Of a DNA stretch of 64,000 bases, positions 43,574-52,167 are shown piece by piece. How positions within the stretch are numbered: position 1 is the stretch's first letter; each line of letters starts with the position of its first letter. Origin of the DNA: G965197005 sp965197005 (GTDB lineage: Bacteria > Pseudomonadota > Gammaproteobacteria > Pseudomonadales > Oceanobacteraceae); assembly GCA_965197005.1 (NCBI GenBank), contig OZ239982.1:2647418-2711417 (forward strand), in the 5' to 3' direction. The notes beneath the pieces were generated by a model that did no database searches, was not told where the DNA came from, and was given only the letters and a program-made list of their open reading frames with translations. A program made the translations under genes and the position numbers.

Positions 43574-44096
43574 TTTGACTGACCACATCGGTTAGGCGAA
43601 TACCAAATTTGTCGTTAACCATAACGACTTCGCCATGTGCTATAAGTGTGCCATTAACCATTACATCAAGTGGCTCTCCTGCTAGGCGGTCTAGTTCAAC
43701 GACAGAACCTTGGTTAAGCTGCAATAAGCTGCGAATGGGAATTTGCGTACAGCCGACTTCCATTGAGATGCGTACGGGAATATCTAAAATAACGTCTAGT
43801 TCAGGACCGTCTCCTTCTCCTGCATTTTCTAGTTCTTCAAGGGAAACCTGCTGTATGTTTCCGTCGGCTAGATTGCCGCTATCTTCGTTATCATCTTCAC
43901 TGACGCCAGCTTCTGCCATGGCTTCGCCCCAGTCGGGTTCGCCTTCTGCGTCATCTTCACTGATGCCAGCTTCTGCCATGGCTTCACCCCAGTCGGGTTC
44001 GCTTTCGCTTTCATTTGCATCTTCTGCTTCAGGGGGCGTTTCTGTTGCTTCAGTGTCTAGTTCTTCTTCTGGGTTGTTTTTTTCTTCATCACTCAT
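43548..44096 (-). CDS. fliN: flagellar motor switch protein FliN, with duplicated linker motif
   Basis: C-ring protein of 182 residues. The start is the ATG at 44096, with CAGGA upstream. The C-terminal 80 residues are the SpoA domain: LDIPVRISMEVGCTQIPIRS, LQLNQGSVVELDRLAGEPLD and EVVMVNDKFGIRLTDVV. The acidic N-terminus carries two tandem copies of a 20-residue segment containing EPDWGEAMAEAG. This arises from a 60 bp direct repeat in the DNA (about 43891-44010). A single such DW-x-x-A-M-A-E motif is normal in this family, so the doubling is notable. It precedes fliO with overlap. Confidence 0.94.
   Translation of the reverse strand: MSDEEKNNPEEELDTEATETPPEAEDANESESEPDWGEAMAEAGISEDDAEGEPDWGEAMAEAGVSEDDNEDSGNLADGNIQQVSLEELENAGEGDGPELDVILDIPVRISMEVGCTQIPIRSLLQLNQGSVVELDRLAGEPLDVMVNGTLIAHGEVVMVNDKFGIRLTDVVSQNERIQRLR
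43891..44010 (-). repeat. 60 bp in-frame tandem duplication inside fliN
   Basis: The plus strand text TCATCTTCACTGACGCCAGC at 43891 recurs at 43951 with a single C/T change. The following bases agree through the second half of the unit with a few substitutions. The period is exactly 60, so each copy encodes 20 residues. Confidence 0.92.
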
Positions 44097-44126
44097 TGTC
44101 AATTCCTGTTTATGGTCGTTGCTTTA

Positions 44127-45095
44127 TTAGCGTTTTTTTAAATTAACAGTTTCTTGAATTTGCACTGCTAGGTTTTTATCACTAATGCCTAGTTTGCTTC
44201 TAAACATAGGCACACCGTTTGCCTGTAAAATAAAGCTATCAGGCATTTCTATGGGGATAATATCGCCTGCTTTAAGGCGTGATACTTCGCCTAAGGTAAT
44301 ATCTCGTTCAACTAAGGTGCCATGAATGGGTACTTTGGCATCAAGGACATCTTCTCGTAAGGACAGTTGCCAACGCTCATCGACTTCATCAACATCACTT
44401 TGAAAACCTGCATCAAGCGTTTCACGCATTGGCTCTATCATGGAGTAAGGTACGGTCATGTGTAAATCGCCGCCTCCGCCATCAAGTTCAATATGAAAGG
44501 TGCTGATAACCACGACTTCACTAGGGCTGACTATATTTGCCATGGAGGGATTAACTTCTGAGCCAACATATTCAAATTCTACTTTTTTAACGGGCTGCCA
44601 TGCCTCTGCCATATCTTTAAATACTTGGCTTAGCACTAATTGCACCACACGGACTTCGGTGGGGGTAAATTCACGACCTTCAATTTTGGCATGGCGACCG
44701 TCACCACCAAAAAAGTTATCTACTAGCTTGAATACCAATTTGGCGTCCATAATAAATAAACCTGTGCCTCGCAACGGACGCATACGCATTAAATTTAAAC
44801 TGGTCGGTACATATAGGGTATGAACGTACTCTCCAAATTTCATAATTTGTACGCCGCCTGAAGAGACATCTGCACTGCGACGTAAAAAGTTGAACATGCT
44901 GATACGAGTATAACGAGCAAAACGCTCGTTAATCATCTCTAGAGTTGGCATTCGTCCACGTACAATACGGTCGTTACTGCTTAAATCGTATTGTTTAACG
45001 CCTTCGCCAGAGCCTGCTTCTTCTTGTTCTATATCGCCATCATCTACACCATGTAAGAGGGCATCAATTTCGTCTTGTGAGAGTAAGTCGTCCAC
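44127..45095 (-). CDS. fliM: flagellar motor switch protein FliM
   Basis: C-ring protein of 322 residues that binds phospho-CheY. The N-terminal CheY-binding helix is LSQDEIDALLHGV. The middle domain has MPTLEMINERFARYTRISMF and FGGDGRHAKIEGREFTPTE, with the GGxG signature of the CheC-like fold. The C-terminal SpoA domain has ITLGEVSRLKAGDIIPIEMP. It sits 8 bases after fliL, as expected for the operon. Confidence 0.96.
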   Translation of the reverse strand: MDDLLSQDEIDALLHGVDDGDIEQEEAGSGEGVKQYDLSSNDRIVRGRMPTLEMINERFARYTRISMFNFLRRSADVSSGGVQIMKFGEYVHTLYVPTSLNLMRMRPLRGTGLFIMDAKLVFKLVDNFFGGDGRHAKIEGREFTPTEVRVVQLVLSQVFKDMAEAWQPVKKVEFEYVGSEVNPSMANIVSPSEVVVISTFHIELDGGGGDLHMTVPYSMIEPMRETLDAGFQSDVDEVDERWQLSLREDVLDAKVPIHGTLVERDITLGEVSRLKAGDIIPIEMPDSFILQANGVPMFRSKLGISDKNLAVQIQETVNLKKR

Positions 45096-45103
45096 GGCGA
45101 GTC

Positions 45104-45691
45104 CTATTGCATTACATAATCAGTAAAAAGTACGGCATCAATACCACTTATTGAGGTTTCTTCTTTTAGTGCTTTATTGAGTGCCTCAAGTATGATTTTG
45201 GGTAAGTTTTCTCGTCCTTCTTTGGTTCTTAATTTGGCAAAATCTTGCTGTCCCATCAGCATTACAATGGTATTTCTAAGCATAGGCATATTGGCTTTGA
45301 TGGCTTCTGATACTTGCGGTTTATAGGTCATTAATTCTAGTTTTAATTGCAAAAAGCGTGCTCGACTACCTACTTGGTAACTAATGACAAAAGCGGGATC
45401 TAATTCAATATAGCTTGCTTTAGGTGTGCTTTCCGCTGCGCTGGCATCGCCTTCTGCGGCTGTCTCTTCGCTGGATTTTTTCTCTGGGTTTTCTGTTTGT
45501 TCGGTGGTAGTTTGCGTATCATCTTTGTCTTTATCTGAGTTGTCGCCCATTAGCAGAAAAAATGCAGCACCGCCTCCGCCAGCTAGTAATACCAATACCA
45601 AAAGCAAAATAATGATTAGCTTTTTTTTAGATTTGCCACCTGTTTCAGCATCTTTGTTTACCTCTAATTCTAAGTCTTGTTCGCCTGCCAT
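45104..45691 (-). CDS. fliL: flagellar basal body protein FliL
   Basis: Single-pass inner-membrane protein of 195 residues that surrounds the stator. It starts at the ATG 45691 with AGAGG upstream. A membrane helix (KKLIIILLLVLVLLAGGGGA) is followed by a long acidic, Thr/Glu-rich linker and the periplasmic stomatin-like domain (YIELDPAFVISYQVGSRARF, then RNTIVMLMGQQDFAKLRTKE). It is first in the operon, downstream of a sigma-54 promoter. Confidence 0.93.
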   Translation of the reverse strand: MAGEQDLELEVNKDAETGGKSKKKLIIILLLVLVLLAGGGGAAFFLLMGDNSDKDKDDTQTTTEQTENPEKKSSEETAAEGDASAAESTPKASYIELDPAFVISYQVGSRARFLQLKLELMTYKPQVSEAIKANMPMLRNTIVMLMGQQDFAKLRTKEGRENLPKIILEALNKALKEETSISGIDAVLFTDYVMQ

Positions 45692-45765
45692 ATTTACCTC
45701 TGTGGTTTCATTTAAGTGCGGTTTGCTCTTTTTGCGGCATGATTGCAAGTTGTGTATGAACAATT

Positions 45766-45782
45766 AAGCAATTGGTGTGCCA
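45766..45782 (-). promoter_or_regulatory. sigma-54 promoter of the fliL operon
   Basis: The minus strand reads TGGCACACCAATTGCTT: the GG at -24 and GC at -12 are separated by 10 bases. It matches 11 of the 12 fixed positions of the consensus TGGCACGNNNNTTGCW. The predicted start point near 45756 leaves a leader of about 65 bases to fliL. It implies control by RpoN and a FleQ/FlrC-type activator. Confidence 0.88.
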
Positions 45783-45853
45783 GCAAAAAACGTCAATTTT
45801 TTGTTTCCAGTAGTATGTTATGCATAGAGCAAGTCTATATTAGCCTCATCTTT

Positions 45854-47506
45854 TTATTTAAACCATAACCAAGTAAAACTAATACCTGCAATACTGGCTG
45901 CGACTAAACTAAATATATCTAATATGGGTGCTTGCCATATAAATAAACTCGATAATAACAATAGCAATAGTGCTAACCCTTGTTTCTTTTGCTGCTTTTG
46001 GTTGTTTTTAAGTTGTTCTTTTAAAGCATGCAATTCTGTTTTTATTTGTTGGTTTTGGTTTTTTTGAGCACTGAGCGACTCTAATGATGCATGCACTAAA
46101 TTAGGAATTTCTGGTGCTTTATCTAACCATGTAGGTAGTTGTCTTTTAAGTTCACGCCAAGCGTGTTTGGGGTGATAGCGATTTTTTAGCCATTGCTCTA
46201 AATAGGGTTTGGCGGTTTTCCACAAATCAAGCTCTGGGTAAAGTTGCCGTCCTAATCCTTCAATATTCATAAGGGTTTTTTGTAATAAAACTAATTGTGG
46301 TTGTACTTCCATTTGAAAGCGTCGTGCGGTTGAAAATAGTTGCAATAAAACTTGTCCAAAGGAGATTTCTGATAGTGGTTTTTCAAAAATAGGTTCGCAC
46401 ACGCTGCGAATGGCGGCTGCTAATTCAGCGGTTTTGGTTTCACTGGGTACCCAACCTGAATCCACATGTAATTGAGCGACTTGTTGGTAGTCTTGATTGA
46501 AAAATGCCATTAGGTTCATTGCTAAATAATGCTGATCTTGCTCATCAAGTGTGCCTACAATGCCGCAATCTATGGCAATGTACTGAGGCTTTTGTGGATT
46601 ATTACGGGAGACGAAAATGTTGCCAGGGTGCATGTCTGCATGAAAAAAGCGATCACGGAATACTTGGGTAAAAAAGATTTCTACTCCTCGTTCTGCTAGT
46701 TCTTTAAAGTTGGTGTTTTGTGCTTTTAAGGCACTGATGTCGGCAATAGGAATGCCATAGATGCGTTCACTAACCATGACTTTTGCTCGGCAATATGCCC
46801 AGTATATTTCTGGAATATAAACCAATTCGGAGTCTTTAAAATTACGCCTAAGCTGAGTGGCATTGGCGGCTTCTATTTTTAAATCTAGCTCTGCAAAAAT
46901 AGTGTGTCGAAATTCTTCTACTACCTGTACTGGTTTTAATCGTCGTCCATCAGGGGAGTAGCGTACTAGCAGGTGTGCCATCATTTCCATTAAGCGTAAA
47001 TCCCCTTCTATCGTCCGTTCTATGTTTGGGCGTACTACTTTAACGACGACTTGTTGGCTGGGTGCATCAGGGTCATTAGCTTGTAGCTTTGCTGCATGAA
47101 CTTGGGCAATAGAGGCAGAGGCTAGCGGTATTTCATCAAATTCGGCAAATAGCTCATTAATACGCCCTCCTAATTGTTGCTCTATGAGGTTAATAGCAGC
47201 ATGAGCGGGAAATGGCTCAACATCGTCTTGTAGTGCTTTGAGTGCTTGTGCGATGTCTGTAGGAATTAAATCTGGGCGTGTAGAGAGAATTTGTCCAAAT
47301 TTAACAAAAATAGGTCCTAGCGATTCCAGTGCTAAACGCAAACGCTCGCCACGACTTTGATGTTTGCTTGCGGGTTTTAAATTCCAAGGTGCAAAAAATA
47401 GGATTATTCTTGCCCATAAAGGCAGTTGCTGCAAAGGAATAAGGTGGTCTAAACGGTGCTTGCTAAAGACATATAAAATGCGCCAAAGACGCCATATTTT
47501 AGCCAT
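45854..47506 (-). CDS. ubiB: ubiquinone biosynthesis regulatory protein kinase-like UbiB
   Basis: Atypical kinase/ATPase needed for coenzyme Q synthesis. It is 550 residues from the ATG at 47506, a length close to E. coli. The KxGQ motif is in FVKFGQILSTRPDLIP. The catalytic regions are IPLASASIAQVHAAKL, HADMHPGNIFV and IDCGIVGTL. Two C-terminal membrane helices close the protein. It overlaps the ubiJ 3' end by 8 bases. Confidence 0.94.
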   Translation of the reverse strand: MAKIWRLWRILYVFSKHRLDHLIPLQQLPLWARIILFFAPWNLKPASKHQSRGERLRLALESLGPIFVKFGQILSTRPDLIPTDIAQALKALQDDVEPFPAHAAINLIEQQLGGRINELFAEFDEIPLASASIAQVHAAKLQANDPDAPSQQVVVKVVRPNIERTIEGDLRLMEMMAHLLVRYSPDGRRLKPVQVVEEFRHTIFAELDLKIEAANATQLRRNFKDSELVYIPEIYWAYCRAKVMVSERIYGIPIADISALKAQNTNFKELAERGVEIFFTQVFRDRFFHADMHPGNIFVSRNNPQKPQYIAIDCGIVGTLDEQDQHYLAMNLMAFFNQDYQQVAQLHVDSGWVPSETKTAELAAAIRSVCEPIFEKPLSEISFGQVLLQLFSTARRFQMEVQPQLVLLQKTLMNIEGLGRQLYPELDLWKTAKPYLEQWLKNRYHPKHAWRELKRQLPTWLDKAPEIPNLVHASLESLSAQKNQNQQIKTELHALKEQLKNNQKQQKKQGLALLLLLLSSLFIWQAPILDIFSLVAASIAGISFTWLWFK

Positions 47507-48128
47507 GAGATTGATTTCCCGTAGAAGATGATAAGCGTACAATTTGTTGGCTTAATTGTTCGGTGCGCTGCGCTAATTCCGTTATTTGCTGCTGAAAATG
47601 CTGTAACTGTTGGTGGCTTACTAGCTGTTGGCTCTCTTGTTGTAAAAAATCCTGCAGGATAAATTTGGCTTTAAAAGAGGGGCGCAATGTGCGTTTTAAG
47701 CGTTTAGCCCCCGTGCTTAAACTTGCAGCCAGCATGGAGCCTGTATAAGGAGAAAGTAAGCTAAACCAGTCTATATTTAGCTGTGTGAAAATGTCTATCA
47801 GCGAGGCGATTAAGGCTTGATCGCCAAGGTATTCAAGTTGACCTGAGTTAAGGTAAGCAAGTTTATCATGAGCCTGTAGTAAGCCTTTAAAATCCTGTAT
47901 CTGTCCACTGATTTTTGTAGCTATTTCTGTGTCTGCGTTTAATTTACCTAAGCGTATTCCTTGATTTAAAATAAGTAGTTCAAACTGTAAGTAAGGTTGT
48001 ATTTGAACTTGCAGTTGCTTGCCTGCATGTGCGGTTAATTGCTGTTGACTTAAAGGGGCATTAGCAAGCAGTTGATTGACGGTGCCTTCTATGGGTAACC
48101 AAAGTGCATGGCTTAAAATTAATGACAT
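47499..48128 (-). CDS. ubiJ: ubiquinone biosynthesis accessory factor UbiJ
   Basis: A 209-residue lipid-binding (SCP2-type) protein of the Ubi complex. The core has VNQLLANAPLSQQQLTAHAG near the N-terminus, then FKGLLQAHDKLAYLNSGQLE and the conserved hydrophobic IDIFTQLNIDWFSLLSPYTG. A C-terminal coiled coil (QQQITELAQRTEQLSQQIVR) is typical. It lies between ubiE and ubiB, the canonical order. Confidence 0.9.
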   Translation of the reverse strand: MSLILSHALWLPIEGTVNQLLANAPLSQQQLTAHAGKQLQVQIQPYLQFELLILNQGIRLGKLNADTEIATKISGQIQDFKGLLQAHDKLAYLNSGQLEYLGDQALIASLIDIFTQLNIDWFSLLSPYTGSMLAASLSTGAKRLKRTLRPSFKAKFILQDFLQQESQQLVSHQQLQHFQQQITELAQRTEQLSQQIVRLSSSTGNQSHG

Positions 48129-48129
48129 T

Positions 48130-48885
48130 TTAAGGCTTTACTCCACGGTGTAATGCGACTACGCCATTGGTCATGTTTTGATAGCTAACTCGTACCAAAC
48201 CAGCTTCTTCTAGCATGCCTTTTAGGGTCTTTTGATTGGGGTGCATACGAATGGATTCGGCAAGGTATTTATAGCTTTCGCTATCATTTGTAACCAGTTT
48301 GCCCATAAAAGGTAATGCTGTAAAAGAATACATGTCGTAGGCTTTGCTCATTAATTTACTTTGGGGTTTAGAAAATTCCAATACTAATAAGCGGCCACCA
48401 GGTTTTAAAACTCTTGTCATGGAATTGAGTGCTTTTTGTTTGTCGGTGACGTTTCTTAATCCGAAAGCAATGGTAATTACATCAAAATAATTATCCGCAA
48501 AAGGTAATTCTTCTGCATTCGCTTGTACATACTCAATATTGCCAACACAGCCCTCATTATTAAGACGCTCGCGTCCAACATTAAGCATAGAGGCGTTAAT
48601 ATCTGCCAATATAACTTTGCCTTGTGCGCCGACAATGCGTGCAAATTGTTTGCTTAAATCCCCTGTGCCACCAGCTAAATCTAAAATGCAGTTGCCTGCG
48701 CGCGCACCGCTCATATCAATGGTAACTCGTTTCCATAAACGGTGTACTCCAAATGACATTAAGTCGTTCATTAAATCGTATTTATTGGCAACAGAGTGAA
48801 AGACTTCCGCCACTTTTTGTTGTTTTTTTTCAGTGGCGATAGTTTGAAAGCCGAAGTGGGTGGTGTCTTCTAGTTTGTCGTTCAT
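48130..48885 (-). CDS. ubiE: ubiquinone/menaquinone C-methyltransferase UbiE
   Basis: S-adenosylmethionine-dependent C-methyltransferase of 251 residues. It has the family's KYDLMNDLMSFGVHRLWKR, motif I ILDLAGGTGDLSKQFA, and the later ADNYFDVITIAFGLRNVTDK and RVLKPGGRLLVLEFSKP. It starts with a usable GAGTAA region upstream. It heads the ubiE-ubiJ-ubiB operon. Confidence 0.96.
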   Translation of the reverse strand: MNDKLEDTTHFGFQTIATEKKQQKVAEVFHSVANKYDLMNDLMSFGVHRLWKRVTIDMSGARAGNCILDLAGGTGDLSKQFARIVGAQGKVILADINASMLNVGRERLNNEGCVGNIEYVQANAEELPFADNYFDVITIAFGLRNVTDKQKALNSMTRVLKPGGRLLVLEFSKPQSKLMSKAYDMYSFTALPFMGKLVTNDSESYKYLAESIRMHPNQKTLKGMLEEAGLVRVSYQNMTNGVVALHRGVKP

Positions 48886-48979
48886 ATTTTACTCCTCGTA
48901 ACTATTGCTTTATTTAATCAGAAGTGTCTTAATTTGTCTCCTATGAGTATCATTTTTTTAACATTTAAAGGAGCTTTAT

Positions 48980-49930
48980 ATGCCCATTGAAACACTGATT
49001 GATTATATTATTTCCGTGCCTTTTTTCTTGTTGGTTTTAATTATTGTCTTTTTAAAACTAGGAATTAAGTTTGTACCGCAAAATCGTGCTTGGCTTATTG
49101 AACGCTTTGGTAAGTATCACTCGACTAAAGAAGCAGGATTAAATTTTATTGTCCCTGTGATAGATAGGGTGTCAGCAGATCGCTCTTTAAAAGAGCAGGC
49201 GCAAGATGTGCCTAGCCAATCTGCAATTACCAAAGATAATATTTCATTGATTGTTGATGGGGTATTATATTTTCGGGTTTTAGACCCCTACAAAGCCACC
49301 TATGGGGTGGACGATTATGTGTTTGCAGTTACGCAGCTGGCGCAAACGACCATGCGTTCAGAGTTGGGTAAAATGGAGCTAGATAAAACCTTTGAAGAGC
49401 GTGATTTACTTAATGCCAGTATTGTTAGTGCAATTAATAGTGCTGCTGAGCCTTGGGGTATTCAAGTGTTGCGTTATGAGATTAAAGACATCGTACCTCC
49501 TAGCTCTGTCATGGAGGCGATGGAAGCGCAGATGAAAGCCGAGCGAGTAAAACGCGCACAAATTTTAGAGTCCGAAGGTGACCGACAAGCGGCTATCAAT
49601 GTAGCAGAAGGTAAAAAACAAGCGCAGGTACTGGCCGCTGAAGCAGATAAAACAGAGCAAATTCTAACCGCTGAAGGGGAGGCCAAAGCCATTTTAGCGG
49701 TCGCCGATGCACAGGCAGAAGCCTTGCGTAAAGTGGGGGACGCGGCCAATACAGAAGAAGGTCAAAAGGCGATACAGCTTGATCTTGCAACCAAAGCAAT
49801 TGAGGCCAAACAAGCCATTGCTAAAGAGTCTTCGGTGGTTTTACTTCCAGATTCAAGTAGTGAAGCCAGCTCTTTGGTAGCACAGGCGATGTCTATTGTT
49901 AACAGTTTAAATCAAGATAAAAAAGCATGA
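48980..49930 (+). CDS. SPFH/stomatin-like membrane protein (QmcA-like)
   Basis: A 316-residue protein with one N-terminal membrane helix (about residues 10-28) and an SPFH domain: VPQNRAWLIERFGKYHSTKE, then VLYFRVLDPYKATYGVDDYV and LGKMELDKTFEERDLLNASI. A long Ala/Glu/Lys coiled coil (about residues 185-270) follows. AAAGGAG precedes the ATG. It overlaps a short NfeD gene, the usual partnership. Role in membrane microdomains or protein quality control is inferred from the family. Confidence 0.9.
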   Translation: MPIETLIDYIISVPFFLLVLIIVFLKLGIKFVPQNRAWLIERFGKYHSTKEAGLNFIVPVIDRVSADRSLKEQAQDVPSQSAITKDNISLIVDGVLYFRVLDPYKATYGVDDYVFAVTQLAQTTMRSELGKMELDKTFEERDLLNASIVSAINSAAEPWGIQVLRYEIKDIVPPSSVMEAMEAQMKAERVKRAQILESEGDRQAAINVAEGKKQAQVLAAEADKTEQILTAEGEAKAILAVADAQAEALRKVGDAANTEEGQKAIQLDLATKAIEAKQAIAKESSVVLLPDSSSEASSLVAQAMSIVNSLNQDKKA

Positions 49931-50397
49931 GTTTTTTAAGTACACACCTAGCAGAAACGCTTATGGTAACAGGGCTGGTATTACTATCAGTAGAAATGCT
50001 GGTGCTTGGCTTTAGTACCTTTATTTTATTGTTTTTAGGCTTGTCCTTTATTTTAACAGGTATGGCAATGAGTATGGATATATTGCCAGCCTCTATGACC
50101 ACTGCGCTTTGGAGTAACAGCTTAATAACTGCTTTGTTGGCATTGCTATTATGGCGACCTTTAAAACAGATGCAGCAAAGTAAAAACCAACCTAAAGATG
50201 TGGCATCAGATTTTCAAGCACACCGTTTTGTGCTGGAGCAAGATGTCGATTTACAAGGCAGCAGTACTTATTTTTATTCTGGTATTGAGTGGAAATTAAA
50301 AAGCCAAACCCCCATTAGCGCAGGTACGCAAGTGCAGGTAAGTAAAGCTGATGTGGGTGTGCTTTGGGTTAAGCCTGTCACAGGAAATCATCATTAA
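49927..50397 (+). CDS. NfeD-like membrane protein
   Basis: Short NfeD (156 residues) with two or three hydrophobic segments in the first 80 residues and a small OB-fold domain at the end: LQGSSTYFYSGIEWKLKSQT, then AGTQVQVSKADVGVLWVKPV. This matches the YbbJ type that pairs with QmcA. It overlaps the SPFH gene by 4 bases and abuts the next gene. Confidence 0.85.
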   Translation: MSFLSTHLAETLMVTGLVLLSVEMLVLGFSTFILLFLGLSFILTGMAMSMDILPASMTTALWSNSLITALLALLLWRPLKQMQQSKNQPKDVASDFQAHRFVLEQDVDLQGSSTYFYSGIEWKLKSQTPISAGTQVQVSKADVGVLWVKPVTGNHH

Positions 50398-50897
50398 TGC
50401 TACAAAAACGGATAACAGGCTGGCTAAATAAGCCCCATGTTTTAAAACATTTTATGAGCTTATATGGGCCTTATTTTGGTGCGGGTATTAAAGTTGAACA
50501 TATTAGCATGGATTTTCGTTATGCCAGAGTGAGTATGCGCTTACGCTGGTATAATCGTAATTATGTCGGCACGCATTTTGGTGGTAGTTTATATTCAATG
50601 ACAGATCCTTTTTTAATGCTACTTATTATGAATAACTTAGGTAAGGATTATATTGTTTGGGATAAACAAGCAGACATTGACTTTATTAAGCCAGGAAAAG
50701 GTAAGGTAACCGCTGAGTTTCATCTTACCGAAAGTATGTTAGATGATATTCAGCAGCATACTGCAAAAGGTGATAAGTATTTACCCACATACCCTGTTTT
50801 AGTTAAAGATGAGCAAGGAGAGGTCGTCGCACAGGTGAATAAGGTTATTTATATCCGTAAAAAACCACCCAAACAGAATAAGCCTGTTTTAGCATGA
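50397..50897 (+). CDS. DUF4442-like hotdog-fold protein
   Basis: A 166-residue protein with a hotdog-thioesterase-like layout: RYARVSMRLRWYNRNYVGTH, FGGSLYSMTDPFLMLLIMNN, then KQADIDFIKPGKGKVTAEFH. The NYVGTHFGGSLYSMTDP pattern is that of DUF4442. No catalytic activity is assigned. It shares one base with the upstream NfeD gene and overlaps the GNAT gene by 4 bases. Confidence 0.8.
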   Translation: MLQKRITGWLNKPHVLKHFMSLYGPYFGAGIKVEHISMDFRYARVSMRLRWYNRNYVGTHFGGSLYSMTDPFLMLLIMNNLGKDYIVWDKQADIDFIKPGKGKVTAEFHLTESMLDDIQQHTAKGDKYLPTYPVLVKDEQGEVVAQVNKVIYIRKKPPKQNKPVLA

Positions 50898-51418
50898 ATT
50901 TTCAATTAGAAAATCAACAGTATTTTTATGAGCTAGCAGGCTCACAAGACAGCCAAGCTATGCTGCGGCTTTTCTCGCAAGCGCATATTGGTGCACATAT
51001 TGCGAAGCGACCCATACACACAGAGGCGGCATTATTTGATGAACTAAGGCGTATGGATTTGCGCTTTAAACAGCAAGAAGCCATTTTTTGGTTGCTACAA
51101 AATAAACACAAGCCGCAATTTGATGCCTGCATTAGCTTACAAAAAATTAATGCCTTAACTCAAAGCGCACGCATTGTCTGGCAGCTTGAACAACAGCTTA
51201 TCGCCACTGAGGTACTGGCAGATATGCTTGCACCTATAGTTGACTTTGCTACCCATGCACTGGGTTTGCACCGTATCGAACTGTATTTATTGACGGAGCA
51301 ATACCATCAAGCTGCCGTTAATGCAGGTTTTGTGCGTGAGGGTGTGTTGCCTAGGCAATTAGAAATAAATGGGGTATGGCAGGATTTAACCCTATATGCC
51401 AAGCTGCTTGAGGTTTAA
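50894..51418 (+). CDS. GNAT family N-acetyltransferase, RimJ/RimL-like
   Basis: A 174-residue protein. The C-terminal part has LGLHRIELYLLTEQYHQAAV NAGF-type segments (the second half of the acetyl-CoA fold) and ends LEINGVWQDLTLYAKLLE, as in RimJ/RimL proteins. The acetyl-CoA loop (Q/RxxGxG/A) is not obvious, so activity is uncertain. It converges on hemD with a 4-base overlap. Confidence 0.68.
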   Translation: MNFQLENQQYFYELAGSQDSQAMLRLFSQAHIGAHIAKRPIHTEAALFDELRRMDLRFKQQEAIFWLLQNKHKPQFDACISLQKINALTQSARIVWQLEQQLIATEVLADMLAPIVDFATHALGLHRIELYLLTEQYHQAAVNAGFVREGVLPRQLEINGVWQDLTLYAKLLEV

Positions 51419-52167
51419 AACAACCCTAATATATCTTCATCATAGGCACTGTGACTTATCCATACCTGTTTAAAGTGTGCCTGCGCCTGTTTGCCAATGC
51501 GAACACTTGGCACAATAACCCCCAAGGCTTGCTGTCCTAGTTGAGGGTATTGCTGTAGGGCAATGTCTAGTGTTTGACTGCTGTTAATTTGAATGACCGT
51601 AGGTGTTTGTAAGTGCGCTTGCCAAGTGTGCTGCTCGTGTATTATTGGGGTGCGCTGATACAAAGTGCATATTTGCGTTTTAAAACCACGCTGGCTTAGG
51701 GTCTTGGCAAATAGGTTGCGCCCGCCATTGCCACGCAAAATTAACACTTTATTGGCATGCTCGCTGGTATGTAATTGCGGCAAGGCCAATAAGCCCTCAG
51801 AGGTTGCGCTGCAAGTAGGCGTAAGAATGTCTTGGGGGTTTACGCCTTGGGCAATAAGTGCTTGGTAGCTGGCTTGTCCTACAGCGAGCCAGTAAATGCC
51901 AACAGGCAACTGCACCCAAAATTGCTGTATCCAGTCAAAGGCAATATTAACGGCGTTCACACTGACAGGAAATACAAATTGATACTGATCTAAATCCAAC
52001 AAACAAGGCTTGATGAGAGGCTCATCTAAGGGCTGAATATCAACTAGAGGTAGCGCATAAACCTGTTTACCTTGGGCTTTAAGTGCCTGTATTAACCTTT
52101 TATTTTGTGCCTTAGGGCGAGTGATAATAACGCTGGCATCTTGCGGTATGGGGGCTAGTTGGCTCAT
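51415..52167 (-). CDS. hemD: uroporphyrinogen-III synthase
   Basis: Closes hydroxymethylbilane to uroporphyrinogen III. The sequence of this family is poorly conserved; here ITRPKAQNKRLIQALKAQGK, PLVDIQPLD, the SVNAVNIAFDW segment and LILRGNGGRNLFAKTL, SSQTLDIAL are recognisable. It is 250 residues. The start overlaps the hemC stop by 4 bases, which supports the assignment. Confidence 0.88.
   Translation of the reverse strand: MSQLAPIPQDASVIITRPKAQNKRLIQALKAQGKQVYALPLVDIQPLDEPLIKPCLLDLDQYQFVFPVSVNAVNIAFDWIQQFWVQLPVGIYWLAVGQASYQALIAQGVNPQDILTPTCSATSEGLLALPQLHTSEHANKVLILRGNGGRNLFAKTLSQRGFKTQICTLYQRTPIIHEQHTWQAHLQTPTVIQINSSQTLDIALQQYPQLGQQALGVIVPSVRIGKQAQAHFKQVWISHSAYDEDILGLF

Noticed and set aside
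43609..44130. A 173-codon Ser-rich frame opposite fliN
   Set aside because: It is the antisense shadow of the acidic FliN linker and has no ribosome binding site or family similarity.
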